Shown in pieces: positions 49,923-58,831 of a stretch of 64,000 nt of DNA (the first letter of the stretch is position 1; the number at the start of each line of letters is the position of its first letter). The stretch comes from Halapricum salinum (GTDB taxonomy: Archaea; Halobacteriota; Halobacteria; Halobacteriales; Haloarculaceae), in assembly GCF_004799665.1 (NCBI RefSeq), contig NZ_CP031310.1:2100887-2164886 (forward strand), written 5' to 3'. The notes beneath the pieces are model-generated. The model saw nothing but the letters and a program-made list of their open reading frames with translations. It was not told the DNA's origin and searched no databases. Both the position numbers and the translations under genes were made by a program.

Positions 49923-51119
49923 ATGAGGGACGGTGAGATCGAAGAGAGCGCGCCTGGTGAACTCGTCTCCTACGGGCGGGAGTCGTATTATCGACCGGAT
50001 CCACTCCCGCCGTCGGGTGATATCGAGCTGGAGACAGACCTGTCTCATCTACTGGCAGACGCCACGTTCTGGCTCGGGAAACTCAGCGGGATCAGTCTCG
50101 AACTCGACTTCCCACCGGTTCTGTACACGTCACTCCTCCGAAAAGAGGCGATGGAATCGGCCCAGATCGAGGGCGCGGACGTCGATTACAATGCCCTCTA
50201 TAGCCTCGAAACACGCAGACTCGGTGCAAGTGACGATGGCCAACCTGGCTCCGAGACGGGCGTGTCTGGGACCAAAGACACGCAGGAAGTCCTCAACTAC
50301 GAGCGGGCTATCGAGGACGGGATCGCGACGCTCGACAGTGGTGGCGAACTGTCCGTTTCGCTTCTTCACACGCTCCACGAAGCGCTTCTCACGAACGTGC
50401 CGGACGAGCGTGTCGAAACCGAGACGATCGGTGCGTACAAGACGGTCCCGAATCACCTCGGGGATTTCCTCCCGCCGGTACCGGGTGAGGTCGATGGGCT
50501 GATGGACGCGCTGATGACGTATTATCGGACTGGCGGCCGGTATCACGCGCTCGTAGATATCGCGCTGTTTCACTACCAGTTCGAGACGATCCATCCGTAC
50601 GGTGACGGCAATGGGCGTCTCGGCCGTCTACTGCTCACGCTCCAATTGTACGACAACGACTTTCTGGAACGGCCCAATCTCTATCTCAGCGAGTACTTCA
50701 ATCGGAACAAAGCCACGTACGTCGATCGCCTGGAAGCTGTTCGCGCTCGCGGTGACTGGAACGCGTGGGTGTCGTTCTTCCTTACCGGTGTCGCCCAGCA
50801 AGCCCGCGAATCGGTCGATCGGACGCTGGCGCTCGATTCGTTGCGACGTCGGTACGAGGAGGAGTACGGCGGTGTCCAGTATGCCAAAAACCGGCTCGCA
50901 TGCACGCTCTTCGAGCAGCCCTATGTGACCACCAGATCAGTTGCAGACAGACTCGATGTCGAGCGTTCGACAGCCTACCGTGCGATCGACGCCCTGGTCG
51001 AGGCGGATGTTCTGGAAGAAGTCACGGGTAACGACCGGAACAAGGAGTATCGTGCGACGGAAATCTTCGAGATTCTGGAGCAGCCACCGCAGACCTACGG
51101 AACCTGGCCAAGAGCGTGA
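49923..51119 (+). CDS. Fic-domain adenylyltransferase-like protein with own inhibitory motif
   Basis: 398 residues from the ATG at 49923. Fic core IHPYGDGNGRLGR (catalytic H224, full HPxxDGNGRxxR at 224-235) follows the flap region TETIGAYKTVP. An N-terminal inhibitory helix motif SAQIEG (79-84, the S/TxxxEG/N form) is in the same chain, so activity is self-restrained (class II). The C-terminus is a winged helix (VTTRSVADRLDVERSTAYRAIDALVEADVLEEV). Fic proteins transfer AMP or other groups to targets. It lies within a segment of lower GC bounded by copies of the glmS end, and the last codons of fic overlap the distal copy. Confidence 0.92.
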   Translation: MRDGEIEESAPGELVSYGRESYYRPDPLPPSGDIELETDLSHLLADATFWLGKLSGISLELDFPPVLYTSLLRKEAMESAQIEGADVDYNALYSLETRRLGASDDGQPGSETGVSGTKDTQEVLNYERAIEDGIATLDSGGELSVSLLHTLHEALLTNVPDERVETETIGAYKTVPNHLGDFLPPVPGEVDGLMDALMTYYRTGGRYHALVDIALFHYQFETIHPYGDGNGRLGRLLLTLQLYDNDFLERPNLYLSEYFNRNKATYVDRLEAVRARGDWNAWVSFFLTGVAQQARESVDRTLALDSLRRRYEEEYGGVQYAKNRLACTLFEQPYVTTRSVADRLDVERSTAYRAIDALVEADVLEEVTGNDRNKEYRATEIFEILEQPPQTYGTWPRA

Positions 51120-51130
51120 CTGTGGAGTAG
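51098..51130 (+). pseudogene. Second copy of the glmS 3' end
   Basis: 33 bp encoding RNLAKSVTVE and TAG in the glmS sense frame, immediately overlapping the fic stop in another frame. Compared with 49687-49719 only third positions (GCG/GCC, ACC/ACT, GAA/GAG) and the stop (TGA/TAG) differ. Confidence 0.85.
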
Positions 51131-51159
51131 ACGACGAGGGACGACTCGGAGTAGTCCAG

Positions 51160-51184
51160 CAGTGTTTCTCGGCCGGAAACACTG
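51160..51184 (+). terminator. Hairpin downstream of the detached glmS end
   Basis: Perfect 9-bp stem CAGTGTTTC / GAAACACTG with a 7-nt loop, followed by a T-rich GGTTTTGTC. It sits about 30 bp after the detached glmS stop, as if it were the original glmS terminator. Confidence 0.55.
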
Positions 51185-51226
51185 CGAGCGTGGTTTTGTC
51201 CGGCGAGACGATACACTCATCGAGAG

Positions 51227-51904
51227 ATGACGGAACAGAATGCTGCTGGCGCGACCACCCGCTCCACTCTCGTGGATGTCTTCGGCGTGGTCACGGACGC
51301 ACAGACGTATCGGAACCTGCTGTATCTCGTGGTTGCGTTCCCGCTCGGGCTGTTCTACTACACGGTTCTGGTACTGGGATTCACCCTGGGACTCGGGCTG
51401 TCGATACTGCTCGTCGGACTGGGAATCCTGCTGGCGACTGTGGTCGGACTGCGATACGTCGCCGCCTTCGAGCGTCGACTCGCCAACAGGCTGCTCGGGA
51501 CGGCGATCGCCGATCCGGACGATCTCGAACGGGAGGGCGAGGGGATCGTCGCAGCCGTGAAAGCGTATCTCGGGGCGTCATCAACGTGGCGGGGACTGGG
51601 GTTCGTACTGGTGAAGTTCTGGCTCGGTATCCTCGCGTTCGTCCTCCTCGTGTCCGTTCTCGGGACGGGGATCGAACTCGCCGTGCTACCGCTGTCTCCC
51701 GAGGGCGTGTTCAACGTTCAGGTGGCGGGGTGGCGAGTCGCCGACAGCGTCGGGACGCCGATCCAGCGCGCGGTTGCCGTGCCCGTGGGACTCGTGCTCG
51801 TGCTCGTGGCCTTGCACGTCCAGAACGCCGTCGCGCGCGTGAACGCTTCGATCGCGTCGTCTCTGCTTGGGCCCGACACGGACGAACAGGGTGAGACAGA
51901 ATGA
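51227..51904 (+). CDS. Membrane 'sensor domain' protein
   Basis: 225 residues with four membrane spans in two pairs (LLYLVVAFPLGLFYYTVLVLGFTLGLGLSILLVGLGILLATVVGL and LVKFWLGILAFVLLVSVLGTGIELAVLPL ... AVPVGLVLVLVALHVQNAV). The pattern matches the putative Sensor domain found at the N-terminus of some histidine kinases, here stand-alone. It overlaps the DUF3592-type gene by 4 bp, so the two products probably work together. Confidence 0.8.
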   Translation: MTEQNAAGATTRSTLVDVFGVVTDAQTYRNLLYLVVAFPLGLFYYTVLVLGFTLGLGLSILLVGLGILLATVVGLRYVAAFERRLANRLLGTAIADPDDLEREGEGIVAAVKAYLGASSTWRGLGFVLVKFWLGILAFVLLVSVLGTGIELAVLPLSPEGVFNVQVAGWRVADSVGTPIQRAVAVPVGLVLVLVALHVQNAVARVNASIASSLLGPDTDEQGETE

Positions 51905-52881
51905 ACGGGGAAATCAGCGGGATCCCGGTCGAGATATCCCGAGTACGGGCTGTCTTGCTGCTGGTCGGGCTGGCAGTGACCGCCTATGGCGGGTACGACT
52001 ACGTACAACAAACGTCTGCGATCGACGACGCCGAGCCCGTCGAGGCGACGATCGAGGAGATGTCTATCTCCGAGACGGACGGGCGCCGAAGCCACTACTA
52101 CAGCGCATCGGTGACGTTCACCTACGCGTATCAGGGTACGACCTACACGAGCGACGACCTGTATCCGGGGACTCTCGACGCGACGTTCGATACGAGATCG
52201 GAAGCCGAATCTGCGCTCGAACCGTACGAGGAAAACGCCACGGCGACGGCGTACGTCGAGCCCGCCACTCCCGGGGAGGGATTCCTGAAACGCCAGACGA
52301 CGCAGGGCCCGCTCAAGATGCTCGCGGGCGGCGCACTTCTAGTGCTGGTGCTCACGCTCGACGCGGTCGGCGCGCGAAAACCCGGACAGGGGACGGAACT
52401 GCAGCCGGTCGACGACCGCGAGCCGAGACGGTATCAGACGCTGTTCGGGATCGACCGTGACACGGTCAACGACACCAGCAAGCGACTGATCAAGCTGGCC
52501 GTTATTGTCGTTCCGCTCTCGCTAATCGGCGTCGCAGTGTTGCTGTTCGCCACGGAGACGGGCGCTCGCGAGGAGCCGACGCAGGTCGGGCTGACTGATC
52601 CGATCGGCTTCCTGCTCGGGACGGCGTTTCTCGCGATCGTCGTGTTGATCGCCTCGATCTTCCTCTATGGAATCTGGTCGTACACCGAGTATCGACGCCT
52701 CCGGGCACGAATCCCGGAACCGAGACCGCCGAGCCCGTTCACGCGGCCCACGCGCCTCGTCTCCATCCTGTTCACGAACGACGGTCTCGATCCCTACGGG
52801 ACGCGCGTCAAGCGAACCGGCTTCGCGTTCGTGGTGGCGCTGTTCCTCTGTGGCGTGCTCTTCGAGATCCTCGTCCTGTGA
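51901..52881 (+). CDS. DUF3592-type membrane protein
   Basis: 326 residues. An N-terminal span is followed by an extracellular beta domain (VEATIEEMSISETDGRRSHYYSASVTFTYAYQGTTYTSDDLYPG), which is the DUF3592 pattern, then further spans and a cytoplasmic tail with IPEPRPPSPFTRPTRLV. Five membrane spans in all. Co-translated with the sensor-like gene before it. Function unknown. Confidence 0.8.
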   Translation: MNGEISGIPVEISRVRAVLLLVGLAVTAYGGYDYVQQTSAIDDAEPVEATIEEMSISETDGRRSHYYSASVTFTYAYQGTTYTSDDLYPGTLDATFDTRSEAESALEPYEENATATAYVEPATPGEGFLKRQTTQGPLKMLAGGALLVLVLTLDAVGARKPGQGTELQPVDDREPRRYQTLFGIDRDTVNDTSKRLIKLAVIVVPLSLIGVAVLLFATETGAREEPTQVGLTDPIGFLLGTAFLAIVVLIASIFLYGIWSYTEYRRLRARIPEPRPPSPFTRPTRLVSILFTNDGLDPYGTRVKRTGFAFVVALFLCGVLFEILVL

Positions 52882-53466
52882 TCAGTTCCCCTGGATGGCG
52901 TCGATGACCATCGCGGCGGCGACGATCGGCTCTTTCGGGACGTCGCTGGTGTCGTCGACGGCGATGTCGTAGCGGTCTTTCAGCGAGAGCTGGCCCGAGA
53001 TGTTCCCGACGTGGTCGCCGTCGAGATCGGTGATCTCGTACTTGTGGGGGATCAGACCGCCGACGATCGGAATGAGGTTTCGCGCGAGGGTCGTGGCTGC
53101 ACCGCGGGAGTTGATCTCGGCGATCTTCGCTTCCGTCCGGGGGTGGCGGAGCTTCCAGGTGTCCTGGAGGATCGAGTAGTCGTTGTCGAGGATGACGATC
53201 TCCTCGCCGGTCTGGGCGTCGCTGAGGACGTAGTCACCGGCGACGTCGACGATCCCGCCCGCTTTGACGGTGAAGACTTCCTCGCCATCGCTGTCGACGA
53301 ACGGAAACTCCTCTTTCATCTTGAGCATCTTCTGCTTGCCGCGCAGGACGACGTTGCCCGCCGAATCCTCGGCGCGGTACTTGTTGCGGATCAGCGACTG
53401 GACCACGGTGTAGTGGTCGTCCGTGAGTTCGATACCTTCGATCGTGTCGAGTTCTGCTGTCGACAT
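52882..53466 (-). CDS. LURP-one-related (Tubby-like) protein
   Basis: 194 residues, a beta-rich fold: DDHYTVVQSLIRNKYRAEDSAGNVVLRGKQKMLKMKEEFPFVDSDGEEVFTVKAGGI, then AKIAEINSR and VGNISGQL..KDRYDIAVDD. This is the LOR/Tubby C-terminal layout (PF04525 type), soluble and without signal. It converges on the DUF3592 gene; role unknown. Confidence 0.8.
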   Translation of the reverse strand: MSTAELDTIEGIELTDDHYTVVQSLIRNKYRAEDSAGNVVLRGKQKMLKMKEEFPFVDSDGEEVFTVKAGGIVDVAGDYVLSDAQTGEEIVILDNDYSILQDTWKLRHPRTEAKIAEINSRGAATTLARNLIPIVGGLIPHKYEITDLDGDHVGNISGQLSLKDRYDIAVDDTSDVPKEPIVAAAMVIDAIQGN

Positions 53467-53629
53467 CGTGAGTAGAACGTCGGTCCCCTGAAAGGTGTAT
53501 CCGGAGGCCGTGTTTCCGGGACAGAAACAGACGGCCCCCTCTTCAGCAATCGAATGTCAGTGTTCGAAAGACGAACGAAACGGGGCTTTCGGTGTGCGAT
53601 CGAACCGGTAAATCGCTACAGCGAAGATA

Positions 53630-54403
53630 TCAGAGGGAGACAGTCTCGTCGAACCAGCTGTCGAGCAACTGTATCAACACCGTTGCAAACCCGGATTCGC
53701 GGCTCCAGATGGCCGCTTCAGAGCTAGTAGAACACTCCGCATCGTCGTACCCGAGAATGCTGAGCAGCACGGCTTCTTGATCGACGATCAGGACCCGGCC
53801 ACTGTATCTCTCGGTCGTCTCGTCGCTATCGACGAGGAACGTGCGGACGTTCGTCAGTGCGTCGAACTGGTCTACGACTGTCGGATTCGCGCTCAGTCCA
53901 GTGACAGTCGGCCCTTCTGTCGCCTTCTCTTCGAGGGCCACGGCAGTGGACTCGGTAAGTCGGTCGGGCGCTCGGACGCCGTAGACGACCGAATCGTCTG
54001 CCTCGTCGATCAGTGCCTGGATCCGGTGCTCGACGTTCTCACGCCCGCGAATCGTCCAGACGTCAGCCGAGGATTCGGCGTCGTCGACGCGAGTCGACCG
54101 GACGGCTTCGAGAAATTCGAAGGCTTTCGCTTCCGCATCCTCGTATCGTGCCTGAAACCGGGCGCGTGCTTCCGAGAGATCGACGGAATGGTATCGGCGT
54201 GGCTCGGACTGTTGCTCTTCGACGAGGCCCTGCTCGGCGAGGCTGGCAGCGGTCTCGTAGACTTGCGAGCGAGGGACATCCGAAACCGCTGCGATCTCAC
54301 TCGCTGTCCCGGTCTGGAGTCGCTGCAACGCGACGAAGACGCGCGTCTCGTAGGTGGTCAACCCGAGATACTCGAACGCGTCGGTCGGGATCTCCTCGCT
54401 CAT
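53630..54403 (-). CDS. TrmB-family transcriptional regulator linked to the RND exporter
   Basis: 257 residues from the ATG at 54403. TrmB winged helix TDAFEYLGLTTYETRVFVALQRLQTGTASEIAAVSDVPRSQVYETAASLAEQGLVE is followed by the PLD-like region (DVWTIRGRENVEHRIQALIDEADDSVVYGV). It lacks the long sugar-binding C-terminal part of the 1415 protein. It follows the RND gene with 1 bp between stop and start, so both are made from one transcript under the palindrome at 57488. Confidence 0.85.
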   Translation of the reverse strand: MSEEIPTDAFEYLGLTTYETRVFVALQRLQTGTASEIAAVSDVPRSQVYETAASLAEQGLVEEQQSEPRRYHSVDLSEARARFQARYEDAEAKAFEFLEAVRSTRVDDAESSADVWTIRGRENVEHRIQALIDEADDSVVYGVRAPDRLTESTAVALEEKATEGPTVTGLSANPTVVDQFDALTNVRTFLVDSDETTERYSGRVLIVDQEAVLLSILGYDDAECSTSSEAAIWSRESGFATVLIQLLDSWFDETVSL

Positions 54404-54404
54404 C

Positions 54405-57400
54405 TCAATCCTCCGCCGCGGCGGCAGTCGCGGCTGGGGTATCCTCGACACTAGCGTGATCGGGTCCGAAGAACCGCGTCCAGACGACGAGCAGACTCGG
54501 CAGAACGAGTACGCTCGCGAGGAACGCGTAGATGATCGTCATGCCGGTGATGATGCCGAACTGCTGGAGCGGCGGCAAGATCGCGAATGCAAGCACGCCG
54601 AAGCCGCCGACGGTCGTCGCGGCACTGCCCAGCAGTGCGCCACCGGTCCCGGTGACCGCCGTCTCCATGGCCTCCCACATAGTGTCGGCCCGTTCGAGTT
54701 CCTGATTGTACCGCTCGGAGAGGTGGATACTGTAGGCGACGCCGAGTCCCACAGTGAGACTCGTGATCATCCCCGTGAGGATGTTGAACGGAATCCCCAG
54801 CAAGAACATCGTCCCCAGGATCCAGGTCACGCTCAACACGACCGGCATGAGCGTGAACGCCCCCAGTGACGCGCTCCCCTCGGTGATGCGGTAGGTAAAC
54901 ATCAGGAAGGCGAACACGGCGACGAGCGTGATGAGCAGACTCTCGATCACCGTGTCGAGCAACTGGTCCTGGATGATCTTGAACAGAATCGTCTGCCCGG
55001 TGGCTGTCGCGGTGAACGTCTCACCGTCGACCGTCCCCGCGATGTCCCGCATCTGGGACGTCACCGCACTGCCAGAGGCGCCACCCTCGACGGAGATGAC
55101 CATCCGGACGGCCTCGTAGGAACCACTCTCAGTGCGGTGGATCACGCCGGCTGCCTCACCAGGAGCGGTGGCGAACAGCGAGTCGTAGACCGCTTCGACG
55201 TTCTGGTCAGGTACGCCGTCGCCGTTCGTATCCGCCTGTTGGAAGGTGGCGTTGAACGACTCGTTTTCGGCTGCGACTGACTCCATGACCGACAGCGGGC
55301 TCCGGATGTCGGGGTTGCCGTCAGAGAGGACCTGCACGTTCGGTGCGACCGAATCGTTCCCGGCGGCTGTCCGGGCCGCCTGTAACTCGGTCATCCCCTC
55401 GGTAGTGGCGACTGGCCCTTCGATCAGGACCTGTGCCTGGGAGTCCTGGCGCAGGAAGTTCTCGTTGACGTACTCGAGGTTTTCCTTCGCGGAGTAGTCC
55501 CCGGGCTTGAACGGCTCGGGTAGATTCTTCGTCCAGTCCGGCGGGTCTTCGGCGAGGAAGTCCTCCTGATTGAAGCTGGTATCGACCTGCGAACCGCCGA
55601 CGGCACCGACCGCGCTGATCAAGACTGCCCCGAGGATGACGACGTACGGCGCTTTCCGAGCAGCGGTCGAACCCGCGCTCAGCAACGAGCTGAAGCGGCC
55701 GCCCCCGGTCCCGAAGGCGGTCTTCTTGCGGTCGATCCCTCGACCTTCGAGGAACTCGTCGATCTCGACTTTCAGTGCCGGAATCAGGACGCCGAACACG
55801 GCCAGGGCCGCGAGGATACCGACGGCACTGACGATCCCGAAGTCCTGGATCGGCGGGACTGGGCTCGTCAGGTTCGAGAGGAAGCCGATGGCGGTCGTCG
55901 CTGTCACCCAGATCAGGGCGACGCCGACGCCAGCTAGTCCTACGCGCATGGCACCGCGGACGTCACTGGCGGTGTACTCGTTGTGTCGCTCCTCGCGGTG
56001 GCGCATGAAGGTGTGGATCGCGTAGTCGATACTGAGCCCGATCAACAGGACGGGCACGGCGACGAACATCTGGTTGAACGGAATCTCGGCCCAGCCCATG
56101 AACCCGAACGTCATGACGAGGACCGCACCGATTCCGACGATTCCCAGCAAGATATCCAGCAGATCTCGGTAGGCGACCACGAGCGCGAGGACGACGAACA
56201 GCAACGCGAGCGGTCCGACGATCGCCAGTGAGTCGGCCATCGAACGGTTGATCTCGTCGGAGATCTTGCCAGTCCCGAAGACCAGGGCATCGTCGTTCTC
56301 CTCAGCCGCCGCCGAGACCACCGTCTCCATGGCGAGCTGAGAATTCACCAAGCGATCGCTGGCAGCACCCGTCGCCAGCTCACCCTCGGTCGTCTGGGTG
56401 ACGATCCACATCGTGGCGCTGGCGTCGGTGCTGCCCGGGTCGTAATCGGTCGGCATGAACGCGAACGCCTGGCCGCCGCCACCGTTCTGGCTCAGAACCT
56501 GCGTGATGGTGGCGTCGATCTGAGACTCGTTCATCGAGTCCAACTGCTCACGCTGGGCAGCTAGCGAGGCCGAGCTTGCGTTTTCCAGGCGCGATTGCAA
56601 CCGCTGGAGCTCCGCACCGAGCGACTGGAGACGGTTGGCCTTCGACTCCAGTTCATTGCCACGGTCTTCGAGTGTTGCTCGATCACGCTGGAGCTGCTGA
56701 TACTCACTCTGGAGGACACCGCGCGTCCCGAGTCTGAAAGCCGCCTCGACCTGGGACTGGTTCGTCGCGGCCCGGAGCCGCTGGACCGACTGATTGAACG
56801 TCGCAAAGTCCTCGGCGTCCAGTTCGACACTCGTGTTCGCCGAGACCTGCTCGAACTGCGTGCGGGCGTCCACGCTAGATTGCTGTTGTATCGTCTGCAA
56901 GGCACGTTCGAGTCGGTCGGCAGTCTCGTTCAGCGTCGCTGCACGCTGCTCGAGCCTGGCCGTCTGCTGTTGGATGGCCGAACGCTCACTTGTGACGGTG
57001 GCGTTCAATCGCTCGAACTCGGCCGCAGTCGGCTCCAGTTCGCGGGCGATCTCACCCTGGATCCCCGCAGTCGCGACGATGTTCGGGATGCCGACGATGG
57101 CGTTCTGTCCGGCGAGTGTCCCGTTTACCGACTCGTTCGCACGGAGCTCCGCCTGCATCTCCAGCATCTCCGTCAACGACTCCTTGTCGAGGACGTTCTC
57201 GTCTCTGACGATCACCTGGACCGTCGTCGTGTTCTCCTGTCCGGTCGAGAAGTTGCCCTCGATGTAGCTGAGCTTCTCTGACTCGGTCGTCTCGCTCTGG
57301 AACTGATCGAGCGAAGACGACTGTGACACCTGCGTCGCCCCGGCACCGACTGCCAGCGTCAGTACCAGCATCACGGCGATGGCGATCTTGCTGTGTTTCG

Positions 57401-57434
57401 TCACCTGCTCGAAGGCGTCTTCTATCAGTCCCAC
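54405..57434 (-). CDS. RND-superfamily (MMPL-type) exporter
   Basis: 1009 residues. Two halves each with a membrane-span bundle; the first soluble loop (about 60-380) is unusually rich in coiled coil (EQRAATLNETADRLERALQTIQQQ...). SSD-like segments include VLLIGLSIDYAIHTFMRHREERHN (GxxxDY) in the first half and SLTVGLGVAYSIHLSERYNQE in the second. The pump would export lipophilic compounds or lipids. Own promoter: TATATAA on the minus strand at 57501-57509 with the operator just inside it. Regulated by the TetR encoded at 58071 (inference). Confidence 0.9.
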   Translation of the reverse strand: MGLIEDAFEQVTKHSKIAIAVMLVLTLAVGAGATQVSQSSSLDQFQSETTESEKLSYIEGNFSTGQENTTTVQVIVRDENVLDKESLTEMLEMQAELRANESVNGTLAGQNAIVGIPNIVATAGIQGEIARELEPTAAEFERLNATVTSERSAIQQQTARLEQRAATLNETADRLERALQTIQQQSSVDARTQFEQVSANTSVELDAEDFATFNQSVQRLRAATNQSQVEAAFRLGTRGVLQSEYQQLQRDRATLEDRGNELESKANRLQSLGAELQRLQSRLENASSASLAAQREQLDSMNESQIDATITQVLSQNGGGGQAFAFMPTDYDPGSTDASATMWIVTQTTEGELATGAASDRLVNSQLAMETVVSAAAEENDDALVFGTGKISDEINRSMADSLAIVGPLALLFVVLALVVAYRDLLDILLGIVGIGAVLVMTFGFMGWAEIPFNQMFVAVPVLLIGLSIDYAIHTFMRHREERHNEYTASDVRGAMRVGLAGVGVALIWVTATTAIGFLSNLTSPVPPIQDFGIVSAVGILAALAVFGVLIPALKVEIDEFLEGRGIDRKKTAFGTGGGRFSSLLSAGSTAARKAPYVVILGAVLISAVGAVGGSQVDTSFNQEDFLAEDPPDWTKNLPEPFKPGDYSAKENLEYVNENFLRQDSQAQVLIEGPVATTEGMTELQAARTAAGNDSVAPNVQVLSDGNPDIRSPLSVMESVAAENESFNATFQQADTNGDGVPDQNVEAVYDSLFATAPGEAAGVIHRTESGSYEAVRMVISVEGGASGSAVTSQMRDIAGTVDGETFTATATGQTILFKIIQDQLLDTVIESLLITLVAVFAFLMFTYRITEGSASLGAFTLMPVVLSVTWILGTMFLLGIPFNILTGMITSLTVGLGVAYSIHLSERYNQELERADTMWEAMETAVTGTGGALLGSAATTVGGFGVLAFAILPPLQQFGIITGMTIIYAFLASVLVLPSLLVVWTRFFGPDHASVEDTPAATAAAAED

Positions 57435-57487
57435 TGTCCGACCTCCGTCCCTGTTTGTAGTCGCATACTTACTAACCTCTGTAGCTG

Positions 57488-57501
57488 ACTAAACGTTCAG
57501 T
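57488..57501. promoter_or_regulatory. TetR-type operator 1 (RND promoter)
   Basis: ACTAAACGTTCAGT, one of five 14-mers of the form ACTRAANNTTCAGT. It lies directly downstream of the minus-strand TATATAA (57501-57509) for the RND gene, so binding would block transcription. Confidence 0.7.
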
Positions 57502-57509
57502 TTATATAA
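57501..57509 (-). promoter_or_regulatory. TATA box of the RND operon
   Basis: Minus strand reads TTATATAAA, about 70 bp before the RND start codon; the operator follows immediately. Confidence 0.6.
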
Positions 57510-57549
57510 CCGTGGCGATTTCCTGACCGCTCATTCAGGGAATCTTTCC

Positions 57550-57951
57550 TCAGCAAGATGGGAGTCGAAAGACGGAGAAGAACCGGCCAATAAGTGAGTA
57601 ATCGAATCGGCGCGCAGTACGGTCGACGACCGGCTCGAGCTCGGTTTCACTTGGTACCTTAGAGAGTGTCCCCTGTTGTATCGCCTGAGTCAACCTGCAC
57701 AGTAGAAATTCCGTTGCGTCCATTGCGGTGTCTTCGTCGGCCGTCTGAACCACGATCTGGTCTTCGGATCGACCACTGCTCACTGACAGCGTGTACGTCA
57801 CGGACCCCGAATCGGACGCCGCACCTCGCAACGTCACGTCCAGAGACTGACTCGCTTCTGTTGCGTACGTGAACTGAAAATCCGTGTCGTCGTATCGGCC
57901 GACTGCGGTCTCTATGTTCCACTGCTCGGGGACAGTAATCGACGTTGCCAT
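57550..57951 (-). CDS. Unknown soluble protein under the same operator
   Basis: 133 residues. Beta-rich (ITVPEQWNIETAVGRYDDTDFQFTYATEASQSLDVTLRGAASDSGSVTYTLSVSSGRSEDQIVVQTADED) with a C-terminal helix and a basic end. No signal peptide or known domain. Start at 57951 is 9 bp from operator 2 (57960-57973), with a TATA-like CTATAC upstream, so it is expected to be co-regulated with the exporters. Confidence 0.7.
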   Translation of the reverse strand: MATSITVPEQWNIETAVGRYDDTDFQFTYATEASQSLDVTLRGAASDSGSVTYTLSVSSGRSEDQIVVQTADEDTAMDATEFLLCRLTQAIQQGTLSKVPSETELEPVVDRTARRFDYSLIGRFFSVFRLPSC

Positions 57952-57959
57952 CGTGGCTG

Positions 57960-57973
57960 ACTAACTATTCAGT
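57960..57973. promoter_or_regulatory. TetR-type operator 2
   Basis: ACTAACTATTCAGT, with an extra CAGT repeat after it. It is 9 bp before the 57951 start codon. Confidence 0.65.
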
Positions 57974-58050
57974 CAGTATAGGTGTTTCGCTCGTTCCAGC
58001 GACTTGAAAGACCGTCACTACGCGTAGAGCCAACGCTTTTGACCGTCGGC

Positions 58051-58064
58051 GCTGAATCTTCAGT
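58051..58064. promoter_or_regulatory. TetR-type operator 3 (autoregulation)
   Basis: GCTGAATCTTCAGT, 7 bp before the tetR start codon at 58071. Confidence 0.65.
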
Positions 58065-58070
58065 CAGGAA

Positions 58071-58670
58071 ATGAGCGATTCAGACGGGGAAGGCGACACG
58101 AAAGTCGCGATGATGGAGGCGACCTATCGAGCGTTGTGTCAACACGGGTATTCCGATACGAGTATCTCGAAGATCGCCGCTGAATTCGAGAAGAGCAAAT
58201 CGCTCCTCTATTATCACTACGATGACAAAGAAGAGCTACTCGAAGACTTTCTCCACTACATTCTTGATCAACTAGAAACTGATCTCGAGTCGATCGAGGC
58301 GGAGACCGCTCACGAGGAACTCCTCTCGATCGTTGATCGGTTGCTTCCTGAAGACATCGACGGCGAACAGATGCGATTCCGGCGAGCGGTGCTGGAGTTG
58401 CGGGCGCAGGCACCGTACCACGACGCGTACCGCGAGCAGTTCGCTCGTTCCGACGAACTGATCCTCTCGACGTTGGTCGATGTTATCGAGCGCGGTATCG
58501 AAAACGGTGAATTCAGATCCGTCAATTCGAGAGAGAAAGCAGAATTCGTCTACTCCCTCACTTACGGGGCGATGGAGCGAGGGATTCCACTCGACGATCC
58601 AGGGGTCGTCAACTCCACACGTGAGATTGTCGTGTCCCACCTCGAATCGCAACTGGTGAAATTTGCATAG
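58071..58670 (+). CDS. TetR-family repressor of the efflux island
   Basis: 199 residues. The N-terminal HTH (ATYRALCQHGYSDTSISKIAAEFEKSKSLLYYHYDDKEELLEDFLHYI) is classic TetR, and the C-terminal ligand-binding helices follow. Its gene is surrounded by five ACTRAANNTTCAGT palindromes: one at its own start and the others before the RND exporter, the two small genes and an unannotated promoter. Release by a drug or lipid would open all of them. Confidence 0.92.
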   Translation: MSDSDGEGDTKVAMMEATYRALCQHGYSDTSISKIAAEFEKSKSLLYYHYDDKEELLEDFLHYILDQLETDLESIEAETAHEELLSIVDRLLPEDIDGEQMRFRRAVLELRAQAPYHDAYREQFARSDELILSTLVDVIERGIENGEFRSVNSREKAEFVYSLTYGAMERGIPLDDPGVVNSTREIVVSHLESQLVKFA

Positions 58671-58701
58671 CTCGTTTTCAGTCAGCGATGGAATTAAGGT
58701 G

Positions 58702-58715
58702 ACTGAATGGTTAGT
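58702..58715. promoter_or_regulatory. TetR-type operator 4
   Basis: ACTGAATGGTTAGT, between a TATA-like GAATTAAGG (58690-58698) and an ATG at 58721, the same spacing as at the other operators. Confidence 0.55.
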
Positions 58716-58720
58716 CAGTA

Positions 58721-58740
58721 ATGCTGGTAGTAACCAGCAT
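58721..58740 (+). other. Hairpin with promoter and operator but no clear gene
   Basis: ATGCTGGT-AGTA-ACCAGCAT is a perfect 8-bp inverted repeat placed 29 bp downstream of a TATA-like element and 5 bp after operator 4. An open frame of about 53 codons starts here but overlaps the next gene's promoter and start in another frame. Either a short regulatory RNA or a tiny protein. Confidence 0.35.
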
Positions 58741-58831
58741 AGATGTCAGAGGCAATCGGGATTTTGGCGCTCCTCCTCTGGCTCCCGACTCCATCCCCCT
58801 CTTTCGAATGTTGTGCGAAGGATTAATACTG

